From Streptomyces maremycinicus (GTDB lineage: Bacteria > Actinomycetota > Actinomycetes > Streptomycetales > Streptomycetaceae): DNA of 64,000 nucleotides. Under the pieces are notes generated by a model, which worked only from the letters and a program-made list of their open reading frames with translations, ran no database searches and had not been told where the DNA came from. A program made the position numbers and the translations under genes. The DNA is taken from assembly GCF_001184025.1 (NCBI RefSeq), contig NZ_BBYG01000013.1:62001-126000 (forward strand), in the 5' to 3' direction. Positions 8,704 to 17,283 of this stretch are shown piece after piece (position 1 is the stretch's first letter; each line of letters starts with the position of its first letter).

Positions 8704-9240
8704 ATGGTGTCCGAGCCCGAGATACTCGACGAACTGCGGCGACTGCGGGCCCGGGTGCCCCAGTTGACCGGCGCCCTGACGGCCGGTGTGGACGGTCTCG
8801 TCCTCGCCCACGACACCCCCGGTGTGGAACCGGAGGTGGTGGCCGCGCTGACCGCCGCGGCCCTCGGCGTCGCGGTGCGGATGGCGGACACGACCGGCCA
8901 GGGCGACTTCCGCGAGCTGCTCGTGCGCGGGGTCTACGGCTACGTCGCGACCTACGCGGCCGGTGACAGCGCCGTGCTGACCCTGCTCGCGCAGGACCGC
9001 GTCAACGTCGGCCGGCTGCATCTGGAGGGCCGCCGGGCCGGGGCCCGCATCGGTGAGCTCGTCGACGCGTGGGAGGCGAAGGCGCGGGAGGCGAAGGACG
9101 CCGCCGCGACAGCGGCCAGGACGCCGGCCAAGACCCCCGCGAAGCCGCCGGTGCGGACGCCCGCCAAGCCACCCATCGTACGGACCAGATCGGCGCGCGG
9201 ATCGGCGACGACCAACGCGCGCACCACCACGGAAAGTTGA
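8704..9240 (+). CDS. Roadblock/LC7-like protein 2 with basic Ala-Lys-Pro tail
   Basis: A 178-residue protein. The first roughly 120 residues have a Roadblock-like pattern (LTGALTAGVDGLVLAHDTPG .. VEPEVVAALTAAALGVA .. GDSAVLTLLA), close to the MglB-type fold. The tail (about 125-178) is rich in Thr-Pro-Ala-Lys repeats and ends in Ser/Thr/Arg, possibly disordered or nucleic-acid-binding. The ATG at 8704 is preceded by GAGAGGAG. It is the third gene of the cluster. Confidence 0.72.
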   Translation: MVSEPEILDELRRLRARVPQLTGALTAGVDGLVLAHDTPGVEPEVVAALTAAALGVAVRMADTTGQGDFRELLVRGVYGYVATYAAGDSAVLTLLAQDRVNVGRLHLEGRRAGARIGELVDAWEAKAREAKDAAATAARTPAKTPAKPPVRTPAKPPIVRTRSARGSATTNARTTTES

Positions 9241-9262
9241 GAAGGAACCGAGGAGCACAGTC

Positions 9263-9637
9263 ATGGCCAACACCGAAACCACACTGAAAGAGTGTCTCGC
9301 CTCGATCGAGGGCGCGACCGGAGTGGCGCTCGTCGACTACACCAGCGGCATGGCGCTGGGCACGATGGGCGGCAGCAAGACGTTCGATCTGAACGTCGCC
9401 GCCGCCGGTAATACCGACGTGGTGCGCGCCAAGATGCGCACCATGGAGCACCTCGGGCTCAAGGGCCAGATCGAGGACATCCTGATCACGCTCAACGACC
9501 AGTACCACCTGATCCGGCTGATCAGCGGCCGCGGCGGCAACGGACTCTTCATGTACCTGGTCCTGGACGCCAAGCGGGCCAACCTGGCGATGGCCCGCCA
9601 CCAGTTGAAGAAGATCGAGGAGGACCTCGAGGTGTGA
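9263..9637 (+). CDS. Roadblock/LC7-like protein 3
   Basis: A 124-residue compact Roadblock-like protein (MANTETTLKECLASIEGATG start, ALVDYTSGMALGTMGG, GNGLFMYLVLDAKRANLAMARHQL). It has no insert or tail and may be the ancestral form of the other two. Good SD GAGGAG before the ATG at 9263. It ends the cluster just before a strong hairpin. No Ras-like GTPase or histidine kinase, which accompany Roadblock genes in Streptomyces conservons, lies next to it. Confidence 0.8.
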   Translation: MANTETTLKECLASIEGATGVALVDYTSGMALGTMGGSKTFDLNVAAAGNTDVVRAKMRTMEHLGLKGQIEDILITLNDQYHLIRLISGRGGNGLFMYLVLDAKRANLAMARHQLKKIEEDLEV

Positions 9638-9639
9638 GC

Positions 9640-9676
9640 GGTCCTGACCGGCCGGGCTGCCCGGCCGGTCAGGACC
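9640..9676. terminator. perfect 17-bp hairpin between convergent genes
   Basis: Arms 9640-9656 and 9660-9676 are perfectly complementary, with the 3-nt loop CTG. It lies directly after the last Roadblock gene and before the convergent membrane-protein gene, so it can serve both directions. Confidence 0.85.
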
Positions 9677-9685
9677 GGCCCGCGT

Positions 9686-10270
9686 CTAGACCAGCGCCGC
9701 GGTGCGGCGGCGGGACCCGCCCGGGGCCGCGTCGCCCGCCGCGATGCCGGTGCTGCGGTACGCCTTGACGGCCTTGCCCGCCGGACGTCCGCCGCGCCGG
9801 TCCAGCCAGTCGACGCGCACCCACAGCAGTGCGTCGTCGGCCCGCTCCCGCCGCCCGAGCCAGGCGGCCTTCAGCCGCAGTCCCGTCCCCCAGCCGGCCA
9901 GCAGCAGACCGGCGGCCGCGGGCACCGCGAAGGAGCTGCCCAGCGCGGCCACGAAGGCGAGCAGCAGCCACCAGCGGTGTCCGCGCCGCCAGGCGCGTAC
10001 GGTCACCGCCCGGTCCTGGAGCACATCGTGCTTGCCGGCCCGGGCGGCGCCGCTGCCCAGGTCGAGATACCGCCGACGGCCGCGCCACGCCACCACGGCG
10101 AGGGCGACGATGAACAGGGCGGCCCCGGCCAGCACCCCGATCCGCCGTCCGGTGAGGCCGGGCACCAGCACCCCGACCCCCGCCGCGAACACTCCGCACC
10201 ACCACAACGGCGCGGCTCCGGCCCGTACGACGACGGCCACCCGAGCCAGCCCCTGCCCTCCGCGCGCCAC
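9686..10270 (-). CDS. small membrane protein of unknown function
   Basis: A 194-residue protein with two pairs of hydrophobic segments (about residues 22-62 and 95-125) separated by a basic stretch, and a basic C-terminus. Both termini are probably cytoplasmic. The GTG at 10270 has a good SD, CAGGAGG, five bases upstream. I do not recognise a family. It converges on the Roadblock cluster and is preceded by an inverted repeat, TCAGACT/AGTCTGA (10310-10342). Confidence 0.7.
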   Translation of the reverse strand: MARGGQGLARVAVVVRAGAAPLWWCGVFAAGVGVLVPGLTGRRIGVLAGAALFIVALAVVAWRGRRRYLDLGSGAARAGKHDVLQDRAVTVRAWRRGHRWWLLLAFVAALGSSFAVPAAAGLLLAGWGTGLRLKAAWLGRRERADDALLWVRVDWLDRRGGRPAGKAVKAYRSTGIAAGDAAPGGSRRRTAALV

Positions 10271-10381
10271 GCCCGCCTCCTGGTCTCTCCGGCACAGTTT
10301 CGTGACCGTTCAGACTAGTGAGCGAACGTGAGACAAGTCTGAGAGAACGCCCGAAAACTCGCGCTCCCCGGAAACGGCGGC

Positions 10382-11347
10382 CTACTCCACGAAGAGCCCC
10401 CGCGCCGCCGCCCGCGCGTCGAACTCCTCCAGCCGGGCCTGCGCGTCGGGCAGGTCGTCGCACATCGCCTCCAGCAGCACCCGCCCGAGGAGCATCGGCG
10501 CGCACGCCGTGTCGAAGGCGAGGCCGGTGCCGACGGCGGCCGGCAGCAGCAGGTCGGAGACCTTGGCGACCGGCGCGAACGCGGAGTCGGCCACGGTCAC
10601 CACGCTCAGCCCCGCCTCCCGGGCGTAGGCGAGGGTGTCGACGACCTCGCGCGGATGCCGGGGCAGCGCGAAGCAGAGCAGGGCCGAGGCACCGGCCCGG
10701 ACGGCGGCGTCGATCCGGTCGTGGATCATCGTGCCGCCCTCGTTCAGCAGCCGTACGTCCGGATGGACCTTGGCGGCGAAGTACGCGAACCCGTAGGCCT
10801 GGGAGGCGGCGGCCCGCAGTCCGAGCACCGGAAGCGGACGGGAGGCCGCCAGCAGCCGGCCCGCCCGCTGCACCGGCCGGGGATCGGCGAGCAGTTCGGC
10901 GAGGTGCCGCAGGTTCTCGATCTCGGCCTCGACGGCCTGCTGGTACTCGTTGTACGAGGCCGGTCCCGCCGCCTGTTCGGCCGGGGCGACCTCGCGCAGG
11001 TGCTTGCGCAGGGCAGGGTAGCCGTCGAAGCCGAGGGCGACCGCGAAGCGGGTCACCGACGGCTGGCTGACGCCCGCGAGCTCGGCCAGCTCCACGCTGG
11101 ACAGGAACGGTACGTCGGCGGCGCCGCGCACCATGCTGTGCGCGATGCGCCGCTGGGTCGGGGTCAGCCGGTGCCCCTCGAAGAGCGCCTGGAGCCGAGC
11201 GGCGGGACTGTCCGGCACACCGGCACCCGCTCCCGCGTCCGGTGCCGGGCCCGTCACCCCACGATCCGACCCCTCCGGCACTCCCCGCCCTCCCTGCACT
11301 TCCGGCACTTCCGACGCTCCCCCACCGGTCTCCGACTCAGCGCTCAT
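10382..11347 (-). CDS. MurR/RpiR-family transcriptional regulator
   Basis: A 321-residue regulator. An N-terminal HTH_6 domain (LTPTQRRIAHSM .. LAGVSQPSVTRFAVALGFDGYPALRKHL) is followed by a SIS phosphosugar-binding domain (GLRAAASQAYGFAYFA .. CFALPRHPREVVDTLAYAREAG). Family members repress or activate carbohydrate and other catabolic genes in response to phosphorylated sugars. The ATG at 11347 is chosen because GGAGGGGGAG precedes it; the upstream ATG at 11404 has none. The first roughly 45 residues are Gly/Pro-rich and probably disordered. A palindrome 70-87 bp upstream may be its own operator. Confidence 0.88.
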   Translation of the reverse strand: MSAESETGGGASEVPEVQGGRGVPEGSDRGVTGPAPDAGAGAGVPDSPAARLQALFEGHRLTPTQRRIAHSMVRGAADVPFLSSVELAELAGVSQPSVTRFAVALGFDGYPALRKHLREVAPAEQAAGPASYNEYQQAVEAEIENLRHLAELLADPRPVQRAGRLLAASRPLPVLGLRAAASQAYGFAYFAAKVHPDVRLLNEGGTMIHDRIDAAVRAGASALLCFALPRHPREVVDTLAYAREAGLSVVTVADSAFAPVAKVSDLLLPAAVGTGLAFDTACAPMLLGRVLLEAMCDDLPDAQARLEEFDARAAARGLFVE

Positions 11348-11416
11348 GCCCCGCTCCCCCTCCAGATGTCCGTGAACCGGTCCAGCGTCGACAGGGCCAT
11401 TCACCTACCGAGAACT

Positions 11417-11434
11417 CTGCATGACGTTATGCAG
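11417..11434. promoter_or_regulatory. 18-bp palindrome, candidate RpiR operator
   Basis: CTGCAT and ATGCAG arms flank a near-symmetric GACGTT centre, so 16 of 18 positions are symmetric. It lies between the divergent RpiR-type gene and the small membrane protein gene, where an autoregulatory site is expected. No second copy was seen in the window. Confidence 0.5.
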
Positions 11435-11591
11435 CCGGGCAAGGGACGCCGGACGATCGACGGGACCGGTGCGCGCGGCACGACGGCCGATGCGACAGCC
11501 CCGCCCGGCGTCCCGGCCTCCCCTGGACCCGAGCCCGGACAGGGGGGCTATCCCCAGTGCGGCGGACACCCCCGCTCCCTAGCCTGGGTCC

Positions 11592-12038
11592 ATGACGGGA
11601 CGGGAGACCACCATGGAAGCGCGTGACACGGACCTGAAGAAGGAACTCGACGCCACCCTGGCGACCCGCAGGGAACTGGGCGAGGAGTACGAGTCCGCGC
11701 TGGTGGACTCGTTCCTCGAGAAGGTCGACCAGCGCATCGACGGCGCGGTGGAGCGCCGGGTGCGGCGACAGTTCGCGGAACAGCAGATGGCGGCGGCCCG
11801 GGACGCCCGCTCGCCCCAGGCGACGGACTCGTGGGGCGAGCGCTTCGGCTTCGGCATCGTCTCGCTGGTGCTGGCGGTCCCGCTGTCCGCGATCGGCGCG
11901 GGCACCGCGCACCTGCCGGGGCTGATCGTCTCCTGGGTGGGCATCGTCGGCGTCAACGTGGTCCAGGCCGCCCGCACCCACCCCGGCCTGTTCGGCAGCC
12001 GCCGCTCCTCGAAGAAGGACAGCGACTGGGAGGAGTGA
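11592..12038 (+). CDS. small integral membrane protein, conserved hypothetical
   Basis: 148 residues: an N-terminal charged, probably coiled-coil half (about 1-75, rich in Glu/Arg), two hydrophobic segments (about 85-105 and 108-125), and a basic/acidic tail ending DSDWEE. Two starts are possible. The ATG at 11592 follows TAGCCT at the leaderless -10 distance. The ATG at 11613 has CGGGAG six bases upstream and would give 141 residues. I see no family assignment. Confidence 0.7.
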   Translation: MTGRETTMEARDTDLKKELDATLATRRELGEEYESALVDSFLEKVDQRIDGAVERRVRRQFAEQQMAAARDARSPQATDSWGERFGFGIVSLVLAVPLSAIGAGTAHLPGLIVSWVGIVGVNVVQAARTHPGLFGSRRSSKKDSDWEE

Positions 12039-12191
12039 CCAGGAGCCCGCGTCGCATGCCGGCCGGCTGCCCGGCCGGCGCCCCGCGGCTCCTGGCCGAC
12101 CGGAAGGCGGAACCGGAACCGGTCCGGCCGACACCGTAGGACCTGTCCGACGCCGAAGGAGCCGTCCGACGACGCCGAAGGACCCGTTCGA

Positions 12192-12228
12192 CGCCGAAGG
12201 GCCTGTCCGGTGGACAGGCCCTTCGGCG
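12192..12228. terminator. perfect 17-bp hairpin with 3-nt loop
   Basis: The arms CGCCGAAGGGCCTGTCC (12192-12208) and its exact complement (12212-12228) surround the loop GGT. Placed between convergent genes, it can terminate the plus-strand membrane-protein transcript. Confidence 0.8.
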
Positions 12229-12236
12229 GAAGCTTG

Positions 12237-12291
12237 CGCGGGGACCGCCGCACCCCCGTTGCCGGGGGGCGGGACGACGGCGGTCCCCGCG
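12237..12291. terminator. 14-bp stem with an internal GC hairpin
   Basis: CGCGGGGACCGCCG (12237-12250) pairs perfectly with 12278-12291. The 27-nt interior contains a smaller CCCCCG/CGGGGG stem. It follows the 12192 hairpin closely and probably serves as a second terminator. Confidence 0.55.
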
Positions 12292-12584
12292 AGGGACGCG
12301 GGCCGGGTCAGGCCGGGCTTGCGCGTCCGTGGCGTCGGTGGAGGTCCGGGAGCCGCTCCGGAGGTCCGTGACGCCGTTTGGGTGCCGGTGGGGCGGGGAG
12401 CCGCTCCCGCCCTGCCGACATCCATAAATATGCAGGACGCGTGTTAACCAGGTGCTGCGTGCACGTGACACGCTCGTACCACTTCCGCGAAGTCCACCGG
12501 TTCGGTAGGCAAACGGAAGTTCGGCGCCCGAAGGGTCCGTTCACCGGAGGTTTCCCGGAGGTTGCGTCCGCTGTCCCCCGGAAG

Positions 12585-13973
12585 TTACTTCCCGCCCTTG
12601 GCCAGGAAGGCCAGCAGGTCCTGGCGGCTGACGACCCCGGTGGGCTTGCCCTCGACGAGGACGATCGCCGCGTCCGCGTTGCCGAGCACGGACATCAGGT
12701 CGCCGACCGGCTCACCGGAGCCGACCTGCGGCAGCGGGGCGGACATGTGCTTCTCCAGCGGGTCCTCCAGGGAGGCCCGCTGGGTGAACAGCGCGTCCAG
12801 CAGCTCACGCTCCACGACCGACCCGACGACCTCGGCGGCCATGACGTCAGGGTGACCGGCGCCGGGCTTCACGATCGGCATCTGGGAGACGCCGTACTCG
12901 CGCAGGACCTCGATGGCCTGGCCGACGGTCTCGTCCGGGTGCATGTGGACGAGGGACGGGATCGCGCCGTGCACCTTGTCGTTGAGGACGTCGGCGACGC
13001 GGGCGCTGGGGCCCTCGTCCTCGAGGAAGCCGTAGTCGGCCATCCACTCGTCGTTGAAGATCTTCGAGAGGTAGCCGCGGCCGCTGTCGGGCAGCAGGAC
13101 TACCACGACGTCGTCCGGGCCGAGCCGCTCGGCGACGCGCAGGGCGGCGACGACGGCCATCCCGCAGGAGCCGCCGACCAGCAGGCCCTCCTCCTTCGCG
13201 AGCCGCCGGGTCATCTGGAAGGAGTCCTTGTCGGACACCGGGACGATCTCGTCGGCGACGGTCCGGTCGTAGGCGCTCGGCCAGAAGTCCTCGCCGACGC
13301 CCTCGACGAGGTAGGGGCGCCCGGACCCGCCGGAGTACACGGACCCCTCGGGGTCGGCGCCGACGACCTGGACCCGGCCTTCGCTGGCGTCCTTCAGATA
13401 GCGCCCGGTCCCGGAGATGGTGCCGCCGGTGCCGACGCCGGCCACGAAGTGGGTGATCCGCCCCTCCGTCTGCTCCCACAGCTCAGGGCCGGTGGAGTGG
13501 TAGTGGGAGAGCGGGTTGTTCGCGTTGGAGTACTGGTCCGGCTTCCACGCGCCCGGCGTCTCCCGCACCAGCCGGTCGGAGACGTTGTAGTAGGAGTCCG
13601 GGTGCTCGGGGTCCACGGCGGTGGGGCACACGACGACCTCGGCGCCGTAGGCCCGCAGCACGTTGATCTTGTCGGTGCTCACCTTGTCGGGGCACACGAA
13701 GATGCACTTGTACCCCTTCTGCTGCGCCACGATGGCCAGCCCGACCCCGGTGTTTCCGCTGGTCGGCTCGACGATCGTGCCACCGGGCAGGAGTTCCCCG
13801 CTCTTCTCCGCCGCCTCGATCATGCGCAGGGCGATGCGGTCCTTCACGGAACCGCCCGGGTTGAAGTACTCCACCTTGGCCAGGACGGTCGCCCGGATGC
13901 CCTTGGTCACGCTGTTGAGCTTCACCAGCGGGGTGTTGCCGACGAGGCTGATCATCGAGTCGTGGAATTGCAC
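12585..13973 (-). CDS. cbs: cystathionine beta-synthase (PLP domain plus CBS pair)
   Basis: A 462-residue fold-type II PLP enzyme. NPGGSVKDR carries the Schiff-base lysine (K44). TSGNTGVGLA binds the substrate carboxylate and GTGGTISGTGRYLK binds the phosphate. A C-terminal pair of CBS domains (about 335-462) is retained. Length and architecture fit the actinobacterial cystathionine beta-synthase, which condenses serine (or O-acetylserine) with homocysteine. The start is the GTG at 13973, with GGAG six bases upstream, rather than the longer frame. A pure cysteine synthase is less likely because of the CBS pair. Confidence 0.9.
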   Translation of the reverse strand: MQFHDSMISLVGNTPLVKLNSVTKGIRATVLAKVEYFNPGGSVKDRIALRMIEAAEKSGELLPGGTIVEPTSGNTGVGLAIVAQQKGYKCIFVCPDKVSTDKINVLRAYGAEVVVCPTAVDPEHPDSYYNVSDRLVRETPGAWKPDQYSNANNPLSHYHSTGPELWEQTEGRITHFVAGVGTGGTISGTGRYLKDASEGRVQVVGADPEGSVYSGGSGRPYLVEGVGEDFWPSAYDRTVADEIVPVSDKDSFQMTRRLAKEEGLLVGGSCGMAVVAALRVAERLGPDDVVVVLLPDSGRGYLSKIFNDEWMADYGFLEDEGPSARVADVLNDKVHGAIPSLVHMHPDETVGQAIEVLREYGVSQMPIVKPGAGHPDVMAAEVVGSVVERELLDALFTQRASLEDPLEKHMSAPLPQVGSGEPVGDLMSVLGNADAAIVLVEGKPTGVVSRQDLLAFLAKGGK

Positions 13974-14134
13974 CGTTGTCTCCGGTTGCTTGCAAAAACA
14001 GTGGTCGTAGTGGTTACGCCAGGGTACGGCCCGGGCGGCGACCGGGTAGGCACGTTCACTCCCGGTTGAGATTGGGCGACCGTCCGTACGGGGCAAGGAG
14101 TGGGTGTACGGACACGAGGAGGTGGCGTCGAGGC

Positions 14135-15163
14135 ATGACGAGCATGTCGAGGGCGAGAGTGGCCCGGCGCATCGCGGCCGGCGCGGCTTACGGCGGCGGC
14201 GGCATCGGACTGGCCGGGGCCGCGGCGGTCGGGCTGGTGGTGGCGGAGGTGCATCTGGCGCGGCGCCAGGTGAACAACGGGGCGCATCCGCACGTCCCGC
14301 AGGCGGACGGCCGATACGGCCTCGCCTATGACGCGCCCGGCCCCGGAAAGGAACCCCTGCGCCTGACGATGCTGGGCGACTCCACGGCGGCCGGCCAGGG
14401 CGTCCACCGCTCCGGGCAGACTCCGGGCGCGCTGCTGGCGTCGGGCCTGGCCGCGGTCGCCGAGCGCCCCGTGGAGCTGCGCAACGTGGCGCTTCCGGGC
14501 GCCCAGTCGGACGATCTCGACCGCCAGGTCGCGCTGGTCCTCTCGGACTCGGACGAGGTGCCCGACGTCTGCGTGATCATGATCGGCGCGAACGACGTGA
14601 CCCACCGGATGCCGGCCACCCGCTCGGTCCGCCATCTGTCCTCGGCGGTACGGCGGCTGCGCACGGCCGGCGCCGAGGTCGTCGTCGGCACCTGCCCCGA
14701 CCTGGGCACGATCGAGCCGGTCCAGCAGCCGCTGCGCTGGCTGGCCCGCCGGGCCTCCCGTCAGCTGGCGGCCGCCCAGACGATCGGCGCCGTCGAGCAG
14801 GGTGGCCGTACGGTCTCCCTGGGCGACCTGCTGGGCCCCGAGTTCGAGGCCAACCCGCGCGAGCTGTTCGGCCCCGACCACTACCACCCCTCGGCGGAGG
14901 GGTACGCGACGGCGGCGATGGCGGTCCTCCCCACGGTCTGCGCGGCCCTCGGCCTCTGGCCGGCGGACGAGGAGCGCCCGGACGTCTCCCGCCGCGAGGG
15001 TTTCCTCCCGGTGGCCCGGGCGGCGGCGGAAGCGGCGTCGGAGGCCGGCACGGAGGTCACCGCGGCGATGCCCACGGGCCCCCGAGGCCCCTGGGCCCTC
15101 CTCAAGCGCCGCAGGCGCCGCCGGGTGACGGAAGCAGAACCGACATCCCCCACCAACGCCTGA
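14135..15163 (+). CDS. SGNH/GDSL-type hydrolase with N-terminal membrane anchor
   Basis: A 342-residue protein. A basic N-terminus and hydrophobic segment (about residues 10-38) form a signal anchor. The hydrolase domain has all SGNH blocks: LGDSTAAGQG (nucleophile Ser), IGANDVTHR (block III Asn), and DHYHPSAEGY (catalytic Asp/His). It is probably an extracytoplasmic esterase or lipase; the substrate is unknown. The C-terminal tail is Lys/Arg-rich. The ATG at 14135 follows GAGGAGG at a rather long distance; an ATG at 14144 is the alternative. It is divergent from cbs. Confidence 0.88.
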   Translation: MTSMSRARVARRIAAGAAYGGGGIGLAGAAAVGLVVAEVHLARRQVNNGAHPHVPQADGRYGLAYDAPGPGKEPLRLTMLGDSTAAGQGVHRSGQTPGALLASGLAAVAERPVELRNVALPGAQSDDLDRQVALVLSDSDEVPDVCVIMIGANDVTHRMPATRSVRHLSSAVRRLRTAGAEVVVGTCPDLGTIEPVQQPLRWLARRASRQLAAAQTIGAVEQGGRTVSLGDLLGPEFEANPRELFGPDHYHPSAEGYATAAMAVLPTVCAALGLWPADEERPDVSRREGFLPVARAAAEAASEAGTEVTAAMPTGPRGPWALLKRRRRRRVTEAEPTSPTNA

Positions 15164-15765
15164 CGCACCACCCCGGCCGACCGTTCGGGGTCGACCGACC
15201 AGCCCGACCGGGGTCGACCAACCAGCCCGTCCGAGGCCTGCCCGATCAACCCGGCCTGGTCGACCGACCAGCCCGTCCGGGGCTTGCGCGACCGACCAGG
15301 CCGGGGTCGCACCACCAGCCCGACCGGGGCCTGCCCGATCAACCCGGCCGGGGTCGGCCAACCAGCCCGTCCGGCGTTTGAGGACGAGGCCCGTTCAGGG
15401 CCGAAGCGGGGGTCCAGGGGGCGGCAGCCCCCGGCCGGGGTCGCACCACCAGACCGACCGGGGCCTGCCCGATCACCCCGGCCGGGGTCGACCGACCAGC
15501 CCGTCCGGCGTTTGAGGACGAGGCCCGTTCAGGGCCGAAGCGGGGGTCCAGGGGGCGGCAGCCCCCGGCCCGGCACGCCACCCCACCCGCACGCCCGGCC
15601 CACGCCACCCCACCCGAACCCCCCCGCCCAACCGCCGGAGGCCAAAGCAAGCGCTTAGTAAATTGCGGCCAGGGTCACACCGCGACACCAGTGACCCAGC
15701 CCATACGTACGGGTAACTTCCCAGACAGCCGTGCCCGTACGAACACCCTCGCCAATGGAGCCGTG
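15164..15765. other. gene-free stretch dominated by tandem repeats
   Basis: About 600 bp without a gene. From 15180 onward it is built of related GACCAGCCCG/CCGGGGTCG units that end in a clear 134-bp tandem duplication (see the repeat entry). The last 100 bp before the thiolase have a more AT-rich patch (15645-15665) that could hold its promoter. Confidence 0.6.
15301..15570. repeat. tandem duplication, period 134 bp, with identical 76-bp core
   Basis: Two units start at 15301 and 15435. Within them, 15361-15436 and 15495-15570 are identical over 76 bp, and the rest differs at only a few positions. The core contains GTCCGGCGTTTGAGGACGAG and a GGGGGCGGCAGCCCCC palindrome. I recall this type of core as a frequent intergenic element in Streptomyces genomes, often after stop codons. 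Confidence 0.9.
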
Positions 15766-16986
15766 ATGCCCGAAGCAGTCATCGTCTCGACCGCCCGCTC
15801 ACCCATCGGCCGCGCTTTCAAGGGCTCCCTGAAGGACCTGCGCCCGGACGACCTCACCGCCACGATCATCCAGGCCGCCCTCGCCAAGGTCCCCGAACTG
15901 GACCCGCGGGACATCGACGACCTGATGCTCGGCTGCGGCCTGCCCGGCGGCGAGCAGGGCAACAACCTCGGCCGCATCGTGGCGGTGCAGATGGGGATGG
16001 ACCACCTCCCCGGCTGCACGATCACCCGCTACTGTTCCTCGTCCCTCCAGACCAGCCGGATGGCCCTGCACGCCATCAAGGCCGGCGAGGGCGACGTCTT
16101 CATCTCGGCCGGCGTCGAGACGGTCTCCCGGTTCGCCAAGGGCAACTCCGACAGCCTGCCCGACACCCGCAACCCGTTCTTCGCCGAGGCCGAGGCCCGC
16201 ACCGCGGCCGTCGCCGCGCAGGAGGGCACCTCCTGGCACGACCCGCGTGAGGACGGCCTCGTCCCGGACGCGTACATCGCGATGGGCCAGACCGCAGAGA
16301 ACCTCGCCCGCATCAAGGGCGTCACCCGTCAGGACATGGACGAGTTCGGCGTCCGCTCGCAGAACCTCGCCGAGGAAGCCATCAAGAACGGCTTCTGGGA
16401 GCGGGAGATCACCCCGGTCACGCTCCCCGACGGCACGGTCGTCAGCAAGGACGACGGTCCCCGGGCTGGCGTCACGCTGGAGGGCGTCCAGGGCCTGAAG
16501 CCGGTCTTCCGCCCCGACGGCCTGGTCACCGCGGCCAACTGCTGCCCGCTGAACGACGGCGCCGCCGCCGTCGTCGTCATGAGCGACACCAAGGCCCGCG
16601 AGCTCGGCCTCACCCCGCTCGCCCGCATCGTGTCGACCGGCGTCTCCGGCCTGTCCCCCGAGATCATGGGCCTGGGTCCGGTCGAGGCGAGCAAGCAGGC
16701 GCTGCGCCGGGCCGGCCTCACCATCGACGACATCGACCTGGTCGAGATCAACGAGGCGTTCGCGGCCCAGGTGATCCCCTCCTACCGCGAGCTCGGCATC
16801 GATCTGGACAAGCTGAACGTCAACGGCGGAGCCATCGCCGTCGGCCACCCCTTCGGCATGACGGGCGCCCGCATCACCGGCACGCTCATCAATTCCCTCC
16901 AGTTCCACGACAAGCAGTTCGGCCTGGAGACGATGTGCGTCGGCGGCGGCCAGGGCATGGCGATGGTCATCGAGCGCCTCAGCTGA
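15766..16986 (+). CDS. acetyl-CoA C-acetyltransferase (thiolase)
   Basis: A 406-residue type II thiolase. Active-site elements are in order: RYCSSSLQT (acyl-accepting Cys), NEAFAAQVIP, GGAIAVGHPFGMTGAR (His), and CVGGGQGMAMV (second Cys). It condenses or cleaves acetyl-CoA/acetoacetyl-CoA or longer 3-ketoacyl-CoA. There is no adjacent fad gene, so its pathway is not fixed by context. ATG at 15766 with GGAG five bases upstream; the longer frame from 15691 adds non-homologous residues. A terminator hairpin follows. Confidence 0.95.
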   Translation: MPEAVIVSTARSPIGRAFKGSLKDLRPDDLTATIIQAALAKVPELDPRDIDDLMLGCGLPGGEQGNNLGRIVAVQMGMDHLPGCTITRYCSSSLQTSRMALHAIKAGEGDVFISAGVETVSRFAKGNSDSLPDTRNPFFAEAEARTAAVAAQEGTSWHDPREDGLVPDAYIAMGQTAENLARIKGVTRQDMDEFGVRSQNLAEEAIKNGFWEREITPVTLPDGTVVSKDDGPRAGVTLEGVQGLKPVFRPDGLVTAANCCPLNDGAAAVVVMSDTKARELGLTPLARIVSTGVSGLSPEIMGLGPVEASKQALRRAGLTIDDIDLVEINEAFAAQVIPSYRELGIDLDKLNVNGGAIAVGHPFGMTGARITGTLINSLQFHDKQFGLETMCVGGGQGMAMVIERLS

Positions 16987-16997
16987 CCACCCCGCCC

Positions 16998-17017
16998 GGG
17001 GCCCTCGGCAGGGCCCC
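16998..17017 (+). terminator. 8-bp hairpin after the thiolase gene
   Basis: GGGGCCCT (16998-17005) and AGGGCCCC (17010-17017) enclose CGGC, 12 nt after the stop. Confidence 0.65.
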
Positions 17018-17283
17018 TGCGTAACCGTTTCAGCACCTGCCGTGACGGATCAGCCCGGAGTCCGGAAAGCCCCTGGATTCCGGGCCGTTCTGTGATCCAA
17101 TCTCCCCCAGGATGTGACCTATCTCCCTCCCTGGAGGGATCAACCCAGCTCAGCGCCTTTCAGCCCCGAACCCCAGGCCCAAAGTCCTGCCCGTTTCGTG
17201 ACGTTACGCACTGACAGTTGGATAGTCCACCCTTCAAGCTGATGTAGGAAGTCGGGGGTCGACTTTGAACCGGGAGTACGTCA

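Larger units (their letters stand above)
12039..12584. other. gene-free stretch with two hairpins and direct repeats
   Basis: No gene is seen. Three diverged copies of a GACGCCGAAGG-type unit lead into a perfect hairpin at 12192-12228, followed by a second, larger stem at 12237-12291. A relatively AT-rich patch lies at 12421-12450, downstream of the minus-strand cbs gene. Confidence 0.5.

Noticed and set aside
12420..12440. ArgR-box-like sequence (CATAAATATGCA)
   Set aside because: It lies downstream of cbs and of the convergent membrane-protein gene, with only one half resembling the ARG box; no arginine gene is near.
15301..15570. Insertion sequence or integrated element
   Set aside because: No transposase frame, no terminal inverted repeats and no target-site duplication; two adjacent copies of a short intergenic element explain it better.
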